A DNA stretch of 64,000 nt from Streptomyces olivochromogenes (lineage in GTDB: Bacteria; Actinomycetota; Actinomycetes; Streptomycetales; Streptomycetaceae), in the NCBI RefSeq assembly GCF_021538895.1, contig NZ_JADDRL010000040.1:1-64000 (forward strand), written 5' to 3'. The translations under genes were made by a program, and so were the position numbers. The notes beneath the pieces were generated by a model that searched no databases, was not told where the DNA came from, and worked only from the letters and a program-made list of their open reading frames with translations. Below are positions 38,356-46,830 of the stretch, in pieces. Within the stretch, counting starts at the first letter, position 1. Each line of letters starts with the position of its first letter.

Positions 38356-39683
38356 ACGACGCCCTCCGGGACGACGCGACGGGACGGTGCCGACGTTCCG
38401 TCCGTGGCGGGACGGGACGGTGCCGACGTGTCGTGGGCGACGGAGCGGGACGGTGCCGTCGTGTCGTCGGCGCTACGACGGGACGGTGTCGTCCCGTCCT
38501 CCGCGCCAGGACGGGACAGCGCCGTCGTATCGTCGTCCCCCGCGCCCTCCGACAGGACGGAAGCGTCGTGCGCCGCGAGGAACGCCTCGACCGCCGCGCC
38601 CCAGCCGAAGCACTCGGCACGCGCGCGTGCGGCCTCACGGCGCTCGTGCTCCCGGCGCTCCAGGAGCATCTCCACGGCGTCCGCGAAGGCGGCGCCGTGG
38701 TCGGCCGCCGTGGCGCCCGCGGATCCGATCACCTCCGGCAGCGCGGAGGACGCGCTGGCCACCACGGGCGTGCCGCAGGCCATGGCCTCCAGCGCGGCGA
38801 GCCCGAAGGTCTCGGCGGGCCCGGGGGCCAGGGCGACGTCGGCGGAGGCCTGGAGCGCGCCCAGCTCGCCCCGGTCGGCCACGTGCCCGAGGAAGGTCAC
38901 CGGCAGCCCGCGCTCACGCGCCCGCTGCTCCAGCCGTACCCGCAGCGGTCCGTCGCCGGCCACCACGAGCACCACGCGCCGACCGCGCCGTACCAGCGCC
39001 TCCAGCGCGTCGAGCGCCGTGCCGGGCCGCTTCTCCACGGACAGCCGGGAGCACATCACCAGTAGCGCCTCGTCCGGGCGCGCGTGCCGGGCGCGCATCT
39101 CGGGGTCGCGCAGCGCGGGGTGCCGCTGCATGAGATCCACGCCCAGCGGGGCCCGTACGACGTTCCGCGCGCCGATGCGGACGAACTCCCGCTCGGCGAA
39201 CTCCGTGGTGCACACGATCCGCGAGTACGTGTGGGCCGTACGCATGTTGAGGGCGTCGGCGGCGCGCCGGGACAGGTTCTCCGGCAGGCCCCAGGTGCGC
39301 AGGACGCCGTCGGCGGTCTCGTGGGAGACCATCACGGCGGGGACCCGGGCGCGCCGGGCCCACCGGCCGGTCCACCGCAGCGTCGTGCGGTCGGAGACCT
39401 CGAGCCGGTCCGGGGCGAGGCGCTCCAGCAGGGTGGCGACGCGCCGCTTGTCGGTGAGGACGCGGTAGCCGCCGGTGCCCGGCAGCAGCGGGCCGGGCAG
39501 GGTGATGACCCGGCCCTGCTCGGTGTCCCGGTCGGAGAACCGCTCGCCGGGCACGATCAGCACCGATTCGTGGCCCGCCGCCTGGAAGCCCGTGCCGAGT
39601 TCACGCAGGGCCGTGCGCAGGCCGCCCGAGGCGGGGGCGACGAAGTTGGCGAGCCGGACGATGCGCAGGGAGTCGCCGGTCAT
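38352..39683 (-). CDS. GT4 glycosyltransferase with repeat tail
   Basis: 443 residues with a GT-B fold of the GT4 type. The N-terminal Rossmann part begins RIVRLANFVAPASGGLRTAL, and the C-terminal donor-binding part has CSRLSVEKRP, VVAGDGPLRVRL and PGPAETFGLAALEAMACGTPVV. The last ~60 residues are an 11-residue repeat (xTTAPSRxxAD-like) encoded by five 33-base units at 38381-38545; this tail is low-complexity and probably disordered. ATG 39683 overlaps the upstream GT stop by 4 bases. Donor probably GDP-mannose or similar; unknown. Confidence 0.88.
   Translation of the reverse strand: MTGDSLRIVRLANFVAPASGGLRTALRELGTGFQAAGHESVLIVPGERFSDRDTEQGRVITLPGPLLPGTGGYRVLTDKRRVATLLERLAPDRLEVSDRTTLRWTGRWARRARVPAVMVSHETADGVLRTWGLPENLSRRAADALNMRTAHTYSRIVCTTEFAEREFVRIGARNVVRAPLGVDLMQRHPALRDPEMRARHARPDEALLVMCSRLSVEKRPGTALDALEALVRRGRRVVLVVAGDGPLRVRLEQRARERGLPVTFLGHVADRGELGALQASADVALAPGPAETFGLAALEAMACGTPVVASASSALPEVIGSAGATAADHGAAFADAVEMLLERREHERREAARARAECFGWGAAVEAFLAAHDASVLSEGAGDDDTTALSRPGAEDGTTPSRRSADDTTAPSRSVAHDTSAPSRPATDGTSAPSRRVVPEGVV
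38381..38545. repeat. Five-copy 33-base tandem repeat in a glycosyltransferase gene
   Basis: The segment GGGACGGTGCC (or a close variant) recurs at 38381, 38414, 38447, 38480 and 38513, exactly 33 bases apart. Because 33 is a multiple of three, it encodes an 11-residue repeat (TAPSR core) in the C-terminal tail. Units diverge slightly, and the one at 38513 reads GGGACAGCGCC. Confidence 0.85.
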
Positions 39684-40807
39684 GCCGCGACCACCGCCCG
39701 GCGGTGGGCGAGGACGTCCTCGTAGTGGGCGATCAGTTGGTCGCCCACGGCGGCCCAGGTGCGTCCCTCGACCGTCGCGCGGGCGGTGGCGCCGAAGGCG
39801 GTCCGCAGGCCCCGGTCGGTGGCCAGGGTCGCCACCGCGTCGCGGACGGCGTCCCCGTCGCGCGGCGGGACCAGGAAGCCGGTGCGGCCGTGGTCGACGA
39901 GGTCGAGCGGGCCGCCGGCGGCGGGCGCGATCACGGGGACACCGCTGGCCATGGCCTCCTGCACGGTCTGGCAGAAGGTCTCGAAGGGGCCGGTGTGCGC
40001 GAAGACGTCCAGCGAGGCGAAGATCCGGGCGAGGTCGGAGCCGGTGCGGCGGCCGAGGAAGACCGCGCCCGGCAGCGCCTCGGTCAGGTGCGCCTGGCTG
40101 GGGCCGTCGCCCACGATCACGACCTTCACGCCCTCCAGGCCGCAGGCACCGGCCAGGAGCTCGACCTGCTTCTCGGGGGCGAGCCGGCCGACGTAGCCGA
40201 CGATGACCTCGCCGTTGGGGGCGAGTTCGCGGCGCAGTGCCTCGTCGCGCAGGTCGGGGCGGAAGCGGACGGTGTCCACGCCTCGGGGCCACAGCCTGAC
40301 CCGGGGCACGCCATGTGCCTCCAGGTCCTGCTGGGAGGCGCTGGACGGGGCGAGGGTCCGGTCGGCGGCGGAGTGGACGGAGCGTATGCGCCGCCAGGCC
40401 GCCGCCTCACCGGCGCCCACGTACGTGCGGGCGTATCCGGCCAGGTCGGTCTGGTAGACGGCCACGGCCGGGATGCCGAGCTTGGCGGCGGCGGCCATGC
40501 CGCGGACACCGAGGATGAAGGGGCTGGCCAGGTGCACGACATCGGCACGGTGCTCGATGAGTGCGGCGGCGAGGCGTCGGCTGGGGAGGGCGACGCGGAC
40601 CTGGGGGTAGCCCGGGAGCGGGAGGGAGGGGACATGGACAACGGGGCACGGCGCCGAGGCGTCGGGCTTGTTGCCGGGGGCGGGAGCCGGAGCGACGACG
40701 AGGGGAGCGTGACCGCGATCGACGAGGTGCCGGGCGGTCTGGAGCGCGCAGTGGGCCACGCCGTTCACATCGGGGGGAAAGGATTCGGTCACGATGACGA
40801 CACGCAT
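39680..40807 (-). CDS. GT4 glycosyltransferase, MgtA/mannosyltransferase-like
   Basis: 375 residues, GT-B fold, GT4. The N-terminal VVIVTESFPPDVNGVAHCALQTARHL and YQTDLAGYARTY match the GDP-mannose-dependent alpha-mannosyltransferase (MgtA/PimB-type) branch. The donor site has GYVGRLAPEKQVELL and GPFETFCQTVQEAMASGVPV. ATG 40807 heads the three-gene unit and its stop overlaps the next GT start. The likely role is building a mannosylated lipid or glycolipid. Donor and acceptor are inferred. Confidence 0.9.
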   Translation of the reverse strand: MRVVIVTESFPPDVNGVAHCALQTARHLVDRGHAPLVVAPAPAPGNKPDASAPCPVVHVPSLPLPGYPQVRVALPSRRLAAALIEHRADVVHLASPFILGVRGMAAAAKLGIPAVAVYQTDLAGYARTYVGAGEAAAWRRIRSVHSAADRTLAPSSASQQDLEAHGVPRVRLWPRGVDTVRFRPDLRDEALRRELAPNGEVIVGYVGRLAPEKQVELLAGACGLEGVKVVIVGDGPSQAHLTEALPGAVFLGRRTGSDLARIFASLDVFAHTGPFETFCQTVQEAMASGVPVIAPAAGGPLDLVDHGRTGFLVPPRDGDAVRDAVATLATDRGLRTAFGATARATVEGRTWAAVGDQLIAHYEDVLAHRRAVVAA

Positions 40808-40946
40808 ACCGGTGTTGTCGCCGCGCTGAACGTGGCCGCGTCAAAGTGGATCTTTCCGAACGATAAACGTCCCATGAGCGTTGCGCTGCACACCCGAGCA
40901 GGTCAGATCGCGTCCATGACTTCCTGACCCACGAGTCACCTCGTGT

Positions 40947-42365
40947 TCACACGGCGGGTCCGTCCGACGCGATTCGGCTACGCACGGCTGTCTGGACCTC
41001 GGCCTCCTCGGCCGGATCCGCGGCGAGCCGGCGGAGCTGCTCGACGACCCGGGCGTCACCGGTCTCGGCGTGCCGGGCGGCGAGCTCGCGAGTGCTCTCC
41101 TCGCAGTCCCAGAGGCATTCGACGGCGAAGCCCGCCGGGAAGGAGGGGTCGGTGGCGGACAGGGCGCGGGCGGCGCGGCCCCGTAGGTGGGACGACGCCG
41201 TCTCGCGATAGATGTGGCGCAGGACGGGGGCCGCGCAGGCGATGCCGAGCCGTCCGGTGCCGTCGACGAGGGTCCACAGGGTCGGCGCGTCGGGGCCCTC
41301 GCCCCGTACGGCCTCACGGAGGGCGCCGAGGACCAGGTCGCTGTCCTGGGCTCCGCCGCGACAGGCGAGCATGCGTCCGGCGGCGGCGCCGAGGGCGTCG
41401 GGCCGGTGGGCCCAGCCCCGGGCCCGGTCGACGGCGGCGATGCTGCGCATCCGCTCGAAGGCGTCGACGGCAGCCTCCACGACGGGCGTGGTGCCGTCGC
41501 CGACGGCGGCCTCGATCAGGCCGAGGGCGTCGGGGTCGTTGCTGTCGGCCAGGTAGCGCAGGGCGGTGCACCGGGCTCCCTCGGTGCCGTCCTTGGCGGC
41601 CTGGACGATCTCGGGCCGGTCCTCCGGGCCTGCCACGGCGACGAGACAGCGGGCGGCCGGGACATGCAGGGCGGCGCCGCGTTCGAGGCCCTGCTGGGCC
41701 CACTCGAAGACCGCTCGCACGCTCCACCCCGGACGGGGCCCGCTCGGTCGCAGCTGCCGCTGCCAGCGGTCGAAACAGCCGGCCTCCTGGGCGGCACGCA
41801 CGCGCGTGGCGACGGATTCGCGCGGATCCTCGGCCCACAGCCGCCAGGGCCGTGGCTCGAAGGCGTCGCGGACGGCGGCGGCCAGCTCGGCCTCGCCCTC
41901 GGCGTCGGTGGCGAAGCGGGCCAGGACGGGGGCGGCGAGGGCGCGCAGGCCCGCGTCGTCGTCCCGGAGGGCGAGTTCGTCGAGCGCCCAGGCCCAGTTG
42001 GAACCGGAGCCGGCGTACCTGCGCAGCAGTTCGAGGGCGTCGCGCCTGCCGTACGAGGCGAGGTGCCCGAGGACGGCGAGAGCGAGGCCGGTGCGGGACT
42101 CCTCGGTGTCGAGGACGTCCTCGGCGCAGAACAGGTGGGCCTCGATGGCGTCCAGTTCGCCGCCGAGATCGAGGTACAGGCGGGCGTAGTAGAGGGAGCG
42201 GTTCTCCACCTGCCAGTCGTGGCGCGGGTCGCGCAGCACGCAGTGGTTCAGCGCCGCGAGCGCCTCGGCGCGGGGGGCGGTGAGCGCGTGCAGCGTGCCG
42301 TCGCCACGGCCCCGCTGGAGCAGGCCGAGCAGCGTACCGCTGGGCGCTATGACCGGATCGAACAT
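40947..42365 (-). CDS. HEAT-like helical-repeat protein, function unknown
   Basis: 472 residues composed of repeated helical pairs (for example GLALAVLGHLASYGRRDALELLRRY, TEGARCTALRYLADSNDPDALGLIEAAVGDG, LRGRAARALSATDPSFPAGFAVECLWD). The pattern is that of HEAT/PBS-lyase-like scaffolds. No catalytic motif or membrane segment is seen. ATG 42365 is chosen because GAGG lies 9 bases upstream; an in-frame GTG at 42380 is possible. It stands alone between the glycosyltransferases and the ankyrin gene. Confidence 0.75.
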   Translation of the reverse strand: MFDPVIAPSGTLLGLLQRGRGDGTLHALTAPRAEALAALNHCVLRDPRHDWQVENRSLYYARLYLDLGGELDAIEAHLFCAEDVLDTEESRTGLALAVLGHLASYGRRDALELLRRYAGSGSNWAWALDELALRDDDAGLRALAAPVLARFATDAEGEAELAAAVRDAFEPRPWRLWAEDPRESVATRVRAAQEAGCFDRWQRQLRPSGPRPGWSVRAVFEWAQQGLERGAALHVPAARCLVAVAGPEDRPEIVQAAKDGTEGARCTALRYLADSNDPDALGLIEAAVGDGTTPVVEAAVDAFERMRSIAAVDRARGWAHRPDALGAAAGRMLACRGGAQDSDLVLGALREAVRGEGPDAPTLWTLVDGTGRLGIACAAPVLRHIYRETASSHLRGRAARALSATDPSFPAGFAVECLWDCEESTRELAARHAETGDARVVEQLRRLAADPAEEAEVQTAVRSRIASDGPAV

Positions 42366-42666
42366 GGGAAACAGCCTCACATCAAGCGTCGACGCAACCG
42401 GGGAACACGCACTACCTGGCCGCGTGACACAACGTCGGGGCGCCCGCCGTCTCTTGCTTGCTGTAGACCATTTCTCTCTGCCTCTCGTCAGTGGCCCATG
42501 CGGACCGCATCACGGTCCGCGTGGTGCGGCAACACCTGCCCAGCCATCGCGTCCGTGAATCACGACGTCATGATGACTCGCGGGTTTCTCCTGCCGCGAC
42601 CGTATTTCCGGCGGCCCTTTACCGCCTCCCCCGTTTTGCGTGTCGTTCCTGGTCAGGACGTTCGGA
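42366..42666. other. Intergenic region between HEAT-like and ankyrin genes
   Basis: 301 bases with no gene apparent. It holds the promoter of the HEAT-like gene near its left end and the hairpin at 42500-42520. GTCATGATGAC near 42568 is a short palindrome of unknown meaning. Confidence 0.5.
42500..42520. terminator. Possible hairpin terminator after the ankyrin gene
   Basis: GCGGACCG and CGGTCCGC pair perfectly around CATCA, 147 bases after the ankyrin-gene stop on the minus strand. The distance is long, so it may be a regulatory hairpin instead. Confidence 0.45.
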
Positions 42667-43059
42667 TCAATGTGCGCCGAACAATTCGAGCAGTTCCGTC
42701 TTGCCGAACATACGCGCCGTGTCAATGGCCGACGGAGTACCCGCAGCCGGATCTGCGCCGCCTTCCAGAAGTGTCTTGATCACTTCCGTCTCTCCCTTGA
42801 AGACGGCCCCGGCGAGCGGGGTCTGGCCCCGGTCGTTGATCCGGTCGGCCTCGGCACCCCGGGCGAGCAGCGCACGCACCGCGTCCGCGTGGCCGTGGTA
42901 GGCCGCGAGCATCACGAGGGAGTCGCCTCGGTCGTTGGTGAGGTTGGCCGGGACGCCCGCGTCGACGTAGGCCACGAGCGCCTCGGTCCCGCCCTGCCGG
43001 GCGAGATCGAAGATCTTCGTCGCCAGCTCCACGACCTCGGGGTCGGGGGCTTCACTCAT
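42667..43059 (-). CDS. Ankyrin-repeat protein
   Basis: 130 residues with about three ankyrin repeats, seen in DRGDSLVMLAAYHGHADAVRALLARGA and INDRGQTPLAGAVFKGETEVIKTLLEGGADP. The N-terminal ~20 residues form a helix. It is a protein-interaction module with no enzymatic domain. ATG 43059 follows AGGAGAGG at 9-14 bases and is preferred over an extended frame to 43206, which lacks family-like residues. Partner unknown. Confidence 0.88.
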   Translation of the reverse strand: MSEAPDPEVVELATKIFDLARQGGTEALVAYVDAGVPANLTNDRGDSLVMLAAYHGHADAVRALLARGAEADRINDRGQTPLAGAVFKGETEVIKTLLEGGADPAAGTPSAIDTARMFGKTELLELFGAH

Positions 43060-43387
43060 CGGCCGGACCGCCTCTCCTGCGCACTTCGGGGACTGAGGGA
43101 GCCTACGGCAGCGAGCGGTTGCCGCCGTACGGGTGAAACGCCAGGGTACTGGCTCTCGCGGCACATGACTGGATATGCCCGAGGTAAAGATCACCACTGA
43201 CCCCACGGGGCGCGGGAGTCCCGCCCACAGGACGCGCGCGACCCCGCCCGGCCGGGCCAGGATCCCTCAGCCGACCAGGTGAAATCCTCGGAAATCCACC
43301 CAGTTGCACCTTTTGTCGTATGGATACATGCTGTGATCCTGGAAGAACTCATGGTGACTGTCCCCCCTCGACACCAGGAGACCGAAA
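43060..43387. other. smeA upstream region
   Basis: 328 bases between the ankyrin gene (minus) and smeA (plus). No gene visible. In S. coelicolor, smeA-sffA is transcribed in sporulating hyphae in a whi-gene-dependent way, so the promoter presumably lies here. A TTGCAC near 43304 could be a -35 element, but spacing to a -10 is poor and I do not call it. Confidence 0.5.
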
Positions 43388-43582
43388 ATGATTCTCTCCA
43401 TGTCAGGCGTCGTCCTGCTCGGCATCATCGTCTTCCTCTTTTTCCGGAAGGACGGCCTGAAGGCATCGCACGCCTGCGTCTCATCCCTGTTCGGCTTCTA
43501 CCTGGCCAGCACGGCCATCGCGCCGAGCATCAAGGCAGGCGGCGAGAGCCTGGCGAGCCTGCTCGGCGGCATCAAGTTCTGA
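43388..43582 (+). CDS. smeA: Small sporulation membrane protein SmeA
   Basis: 64 residues, two hydrophobic stretches (SGVVLLGIIVFLFF and ACVSSLFGFYLASTAIAP). ATG 43388 has AGGAG at about 8 bases. It precedes the FtsK/SpoIIIE-like gene by 40 bases. Published work on S. coelicolor SmeA describes a small membrane protein needed for normal sporulation septation and for placing SffA at septa. The assignment rests on size, hydrophobicity and gene neighbour. Confidence 0.88.
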   Translation: MILSMSGVVLLGIIVFLFFRKDGLKASHACVSSLFGFYLASTAIAPSIKAGGESLASLLGGIKF

Positions 43583-43622
43583 CGCCGCCCCTCCCGTCCG
43601 TACGCACCAACAGGAGACAGCA

Positions 43623-45254
43623 GTGGCCCGGCGCCCCCTCCCCCGCATTCTGAGCAACGGCAGCGCGCAGATCGCCCGGAGCCGGGAGCTGGCCCGGACG
43701 GCGGCCGACAGCGCCACGGACGTCCTCCACCCGCTGATCACCGTCTCGCGCGGGTTGCGCCGGCTGGCCTCGGCCGGGCGGCGCAAGTGGGCGGACACGC
43801 CCAAGGACAAACGCGGGCCGCTGCTGTTCCTCGCGGCCACGCTCGTCCTGGTCGTGGCGCTCCTGCCGTACGGACCGCTGCTCGCCGCCATCACGCTGAT
43901 GGCGGCGGCAGCCTGGCAGGGCCGGGAGCGGACCGCGTCGGAGCCGGAGGGTCCCGATGAGTCACAGACGGAGCGGCTGCGGTCGCTGTACGAGGCCCTG
44001 GTGCCCTACTTCTCCACCGCCGAGGACCCCGCGCCGCTGTACATCCACGGCGGCGAGTGGGAGAAGACCTTCCCCACCCACGACTTCGACGAGGCGGGAC
44101 GGGTCGCCCACCTCGTGATCCGCTACCCCGCGTACTTCCCGGACGGCGAGGCCGAGGAGCGCGCCCGGATCGAGCACCTGCTCGCCGCGAAGGCCGGGCG
44201 GGGCCGGGAGTACCACTTCTTCTGGGACGAGGAGGCCAACCAGCTCACGGTGGCCGTCCTCGCGCCCCTGCCCACCGACATCGCCGCCCAGCGCTTCGTC
44301 ACCGCGCCGGGCGAGACCGTCCTGGGCTTCACCGATCCCACCGAGGTCCAGCGCACGCTCCCCCTCTCCTACGGGGAGGAGCAGCGCGACGTGCCGCCGG
44401 TCGTCTGGCGCACCGGCATCCGGTCCACCGAGCCGCACCTGCTGGTCCTCGGCCAGCCCGGCAGCGGCACCTCGACCCTGCTGCGCTCGGTCGCCCTCCA
44501 GGCGCTCCAGTACGGCGACGTACTGATCGTCGAGGGCGGCGGCACCGGCGAGTACGCCTGCCTGACCGGCCGGGACGGGGTCCTGGCCGTCGAGTGCGGG
44601 CTGGCCGGGGCGCTGGCGAGTCTGGAGTGGGCCGCGCACGAGACCGAGCGGCGGCTCATCGCGGCCAACCGGGCACGGCAGGCGGGTCATCCGCCGCCGG
44701 ACGACACCAGGCGGCCGCTGTGGATCGTGCTGGACCGGCCGAGCGTCTTCGCCCACCTCGCCGCCACGGACGGCCGCCGGGATCCGCAGACGCTGCTCCA
44801 GGTTCCGCTGCGGCACGGCCGTGCGGCCAATGTGACCATGGTGGTGGCCGAGCAGTTCGACAGCGCGGACGCGTTGAGCGACGCGGTACGGCAGCACACA
44901 CGCGCGCGTGTCGTGCTCGGGCCCGCGTCGCCCCAGCAGTTGGAAGCGGTCCTGGGCGCCCCGCCGCACACCACGCCGTTGACGCAGGTGCCGCCGGGGC
45001 GCGGCTACGCCCGGCTGGGGTACGGCCCGGTGCACCGGCTCCAGGTTCCGGCGACCCCCGACCCGTACGACGACGCCACGAGCGACGCCGACCGGCAGGC
45101 GGTGCTGGCCCTGCTTCCGCCGCGTACGACGCCTGCGGACGCGGAGACGCTTCCCGCCGAGGCGATCCCCACCGAAGCGATCCCCACCGAGTCGGTTCCC
45201 ACCGAGGCCGTCGTGGCCAAGGCTTCGGGAGCGGAGCTGGAAGCGGCCCCCTGA
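43623..45254 (+). CDS. sffA: SpoIIIE/FtsK-like septal protein SffA
   Basis: 543 residues. One or two membrane helices at ~67-97, then a cytoplasmic FtsK/SpoIIIE-like ATPase domain. The P-loop reads GQPGSGTST (residues 277-285), so the usual Lys is Thr283, and the Walker B-like strand is PLWIVLDRP. It may bind ATP poorly or not at all. The C-terminal ~50 residues carry an IPTEA pentapeptide repeat. GTG 43623 follows AGGAG. In S. coelicolor the homologue is placed at sporulation septa by SmeA and influences chromosome segregation. Confidence 0.9.
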   Translation: MARRPLPRILSNGSAQIARSRELARTAADSATDVLHPLITVSRGLRRLASAGRRKWADTPKDKRGPLLFLAATLVLVVALLPYGPLLAAITLMAAAAWQGRERTASEPEGPDESQTERLRSLYEALVPYFSTAEDPAPLYIHGGEWEKTFPTHDFDEAGRVAHLVIRYPAYFPDGEAEERARIEHLLAAKAGRGREYHFFWDEEANQLTVAVLAPLPTDIAAQRFVTAPGETVLGFTDPTEVQRTLPLSYGEEQRDVPPVVWRTGIRSTEPHLLVLGQPGSGTSTLLRSVALQALQYGDVLIVEGGGTGEYACLTGRDGVLAVECGLAGALASLEWAAHETERRLIAANRARQAGHPPPDDTRRPLWIVLDRPSVFAHLAATDGRRDPQTLLQVPLRHGRAANVTMVVAEQFDSADALSDAVRQHTRARVVLGPASPQQLEAVLGAPPHTTPLTQVPPGRGYARLGYGPVHRLQVPATPDPYDDATSDADRQAVLALLPPRTTPADAETLPAEAIPTEAIPTESVPTEAVVAKASGAELEAAP

Positions 45255-45266
45255 GCCGGGGCGGTA

Positions 45267-46766
45267 CTACGCCACGAACGTCCGAGGGGACTCCGCCCCT
45301 CCCGTCGCCCCCGTCTCCACCAGCCGGGCCGCCGCCGCCAGACGGACCGCAGCCTCCTCGGCCACCGCTCCGCCGACTGTGAACGGCAGCCGCACGTAGC
45401 CCTCGAAGGCGCCGTCGACGCCGAAGCGCGGCCCGGACGGTACGCGCACGCCGACCCGCTCCCCCGCCTCGGCGAGCCGCGACCCGGACAGGCCCCCGGC
45501 CCGCACCCACAGGGTGAGGCCTCCCGCGGGCACCTCGAAGTCCCAGTCCGGCAACTCGCGCCGTACCGCCGCCACCAGGGCATCCCGGTTCTCCCGGGCC
45601 TGGCCGCGGCGCAGGTCCACGGCCTGCTCCCAACCCCCCGTGCTGAACAGCCAGTTCACGGCCAGCTGTTCCAGTACCGGCGTGCCCAGGTCGGCGTAGG
45701 CGCGGGCCGCGACCAGGCTGCGGATCACGTCGGGGGCGGCCCGCACCCAGCCGATGCGCATCCCGGCCCAGAAGGCCTTGCTGGCCGAGCCGACGGTGAT
45801 CACCGTCGAGCCGGCGCGGTCGAAGCCGCACACGGGCCGCGGCATATCCACGCCCTCGTCCAGCCACAGCTCGCTCATCGTCTCGTCGGCGACCAGCACC
45901 GTGCCCGCGGAGCGGGCCGCGTCCACCAGCCGACGCCGCTGGTCCTCGTCGGCCAGCGCACCGGTGGGGTTGTGGAAGTCGGCGACGACGTACGCGAGCC
46001 GGGGGGCCGCCTCGCGCAGCACCTGGCGCCAGCGGTCCATGTCCCAGCCGGACAGCCCCTCGGCCATGGCGACCGGCACGAGCCGGGCGCCGGCCTCCCG
46101 CATCAGCTGGAGGATGTTGGCGTAGGAGGGTGACTCGACGGCGATGCGCTCGCCGCGGCCCGCGAAGAGGTGGCAGATGGCGTCCATCGCACCCATGGCA
46201 CCGGTGGTCACCATGATCTGCTCGGGCATGGTGGGGATCCCGCGCGCGGTGTAGCGCTCGGCGATCATCGCGCGGAGGGCCGGCAGACCGGCCGGGTAGT
46301 CGCCGTGGGTGTGGGCGTACGGCGGCAGTTCCTCCAGGGCACCCTGCACGGCCCGGGTGAGCCAGGGCTCGGGCGCGGGCAGCGCCGCGCAGCCGAGGTC
46401 GATCACCGAACCGAGTGCCTCGGGCGGCAGGGGTTCCAGGCCGCGGGCGGGCAGGGGGTTGCCCGCCGGAACCGCCGTCCAGCTGCCCGCGCCGCGCCGG
46501 GATTCCAGGAAGCCCTCGGTGCGCAGCGCCTCGTAGGCCGCCGCGACCGTGGTGCGGCTGACGGACAGCGACAGGGCCAGTTCGCGTTCGGCGGGCAGTC
46601 GCGCGGCCACCGGCACCCGGCCCTCCAGCACCAGCAGCCGGATGCCGTCGGCGAGGGCGCGGTAGGCGGGCGGGCGGCGGCTGCCGGGACCGGCGGGCCG
46701 CTCCTGCTGGGAGGTGAGCAGCCGGGCGAGCTGTGCGGCACCCACCGCCGAAGTCCACTGCGCCAT
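45267..46766 (-). CDS. MocR-type regulator (GntR helix plus aminotransferase domain), YczR-like
   Basis: 499 residues: GntR winged helix at ~30-95 (PPAYRALADGIRLLVLEGRV ... SVSRTTVAAAYEAL) followed by a fold-type-I aminotransferase-like domain. PLP-lysine region VGSASKAFWAGMRIGW has Lys330; ADFHNPTG and ADET are intact. MocR proteins bind PLP and usually regulate a neighbouring gene. The divergent YczE-like membrane protein gene makes this a YczR-YczE pair, known in several bacteria. ATG 46766 gives the family's normal N-terminus. Ligand beyond PLP unknown. Confidence 0.9.
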   Translation of the reverse strand: MAQWTSAVGAAQLARLLTSQQERPAGPGSRRPPAYRALADGIRLLVLEGRVPVAARLPAERELALSLSVSRTTVAAAYEALRTEGFLESRRGAGSWTAVPAGNPLPARGLEPLPPEALGSVIDLGCAALPAPEPWLTRAVQGALEELPPYAHTHGDYPAGLPALRAMIAERYTARGIPTMPEQIMVTTGAMGAMDAICHLFAGRGERIAVESPSYANILQLMREAGARLVPVAMAEGLSGWDMDRWRQVLREAAPRLAYVVADFHNPTGALADEDQRRRLVDAARSAGTVLVADETMSELWLDEGVDMPRPVCGFDRAGSTVITVGSASKAFWAGMRIGWVRAAPDVIRSLVAARAYADLGTPVLEQLAVNWLFSTGGWEQAVDLRRGQARENRDALVAAVRRELPDWDFEVPAGGLTLWVRAGGLSGSRLAEAGERVGVRVPSGPRFGVDGAFEGYVRLPFTVGGAVAEEAAVRLAAAARLVETGATGGAESPRTFVA

Positions 46767-46830
46767 GCAGATCAGTCCACCTTCCCCGAATTGGCCATGG
46801 ATGGCGTTCATCCCCAAGCCACAGGGTGTC

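Noticed and set aside
38381..38545. Possible CRISPR array
   Set aside because: Repeats are directly adjacent 33-base units with no spacers and encode a protein tail in frame.
45110..45240. Repeat near the sffA 3' end as a separate element
   Set aside because: Only short imprecise IPTEA-coding units; a low-complexity C-terminal tail suffices to explain it.
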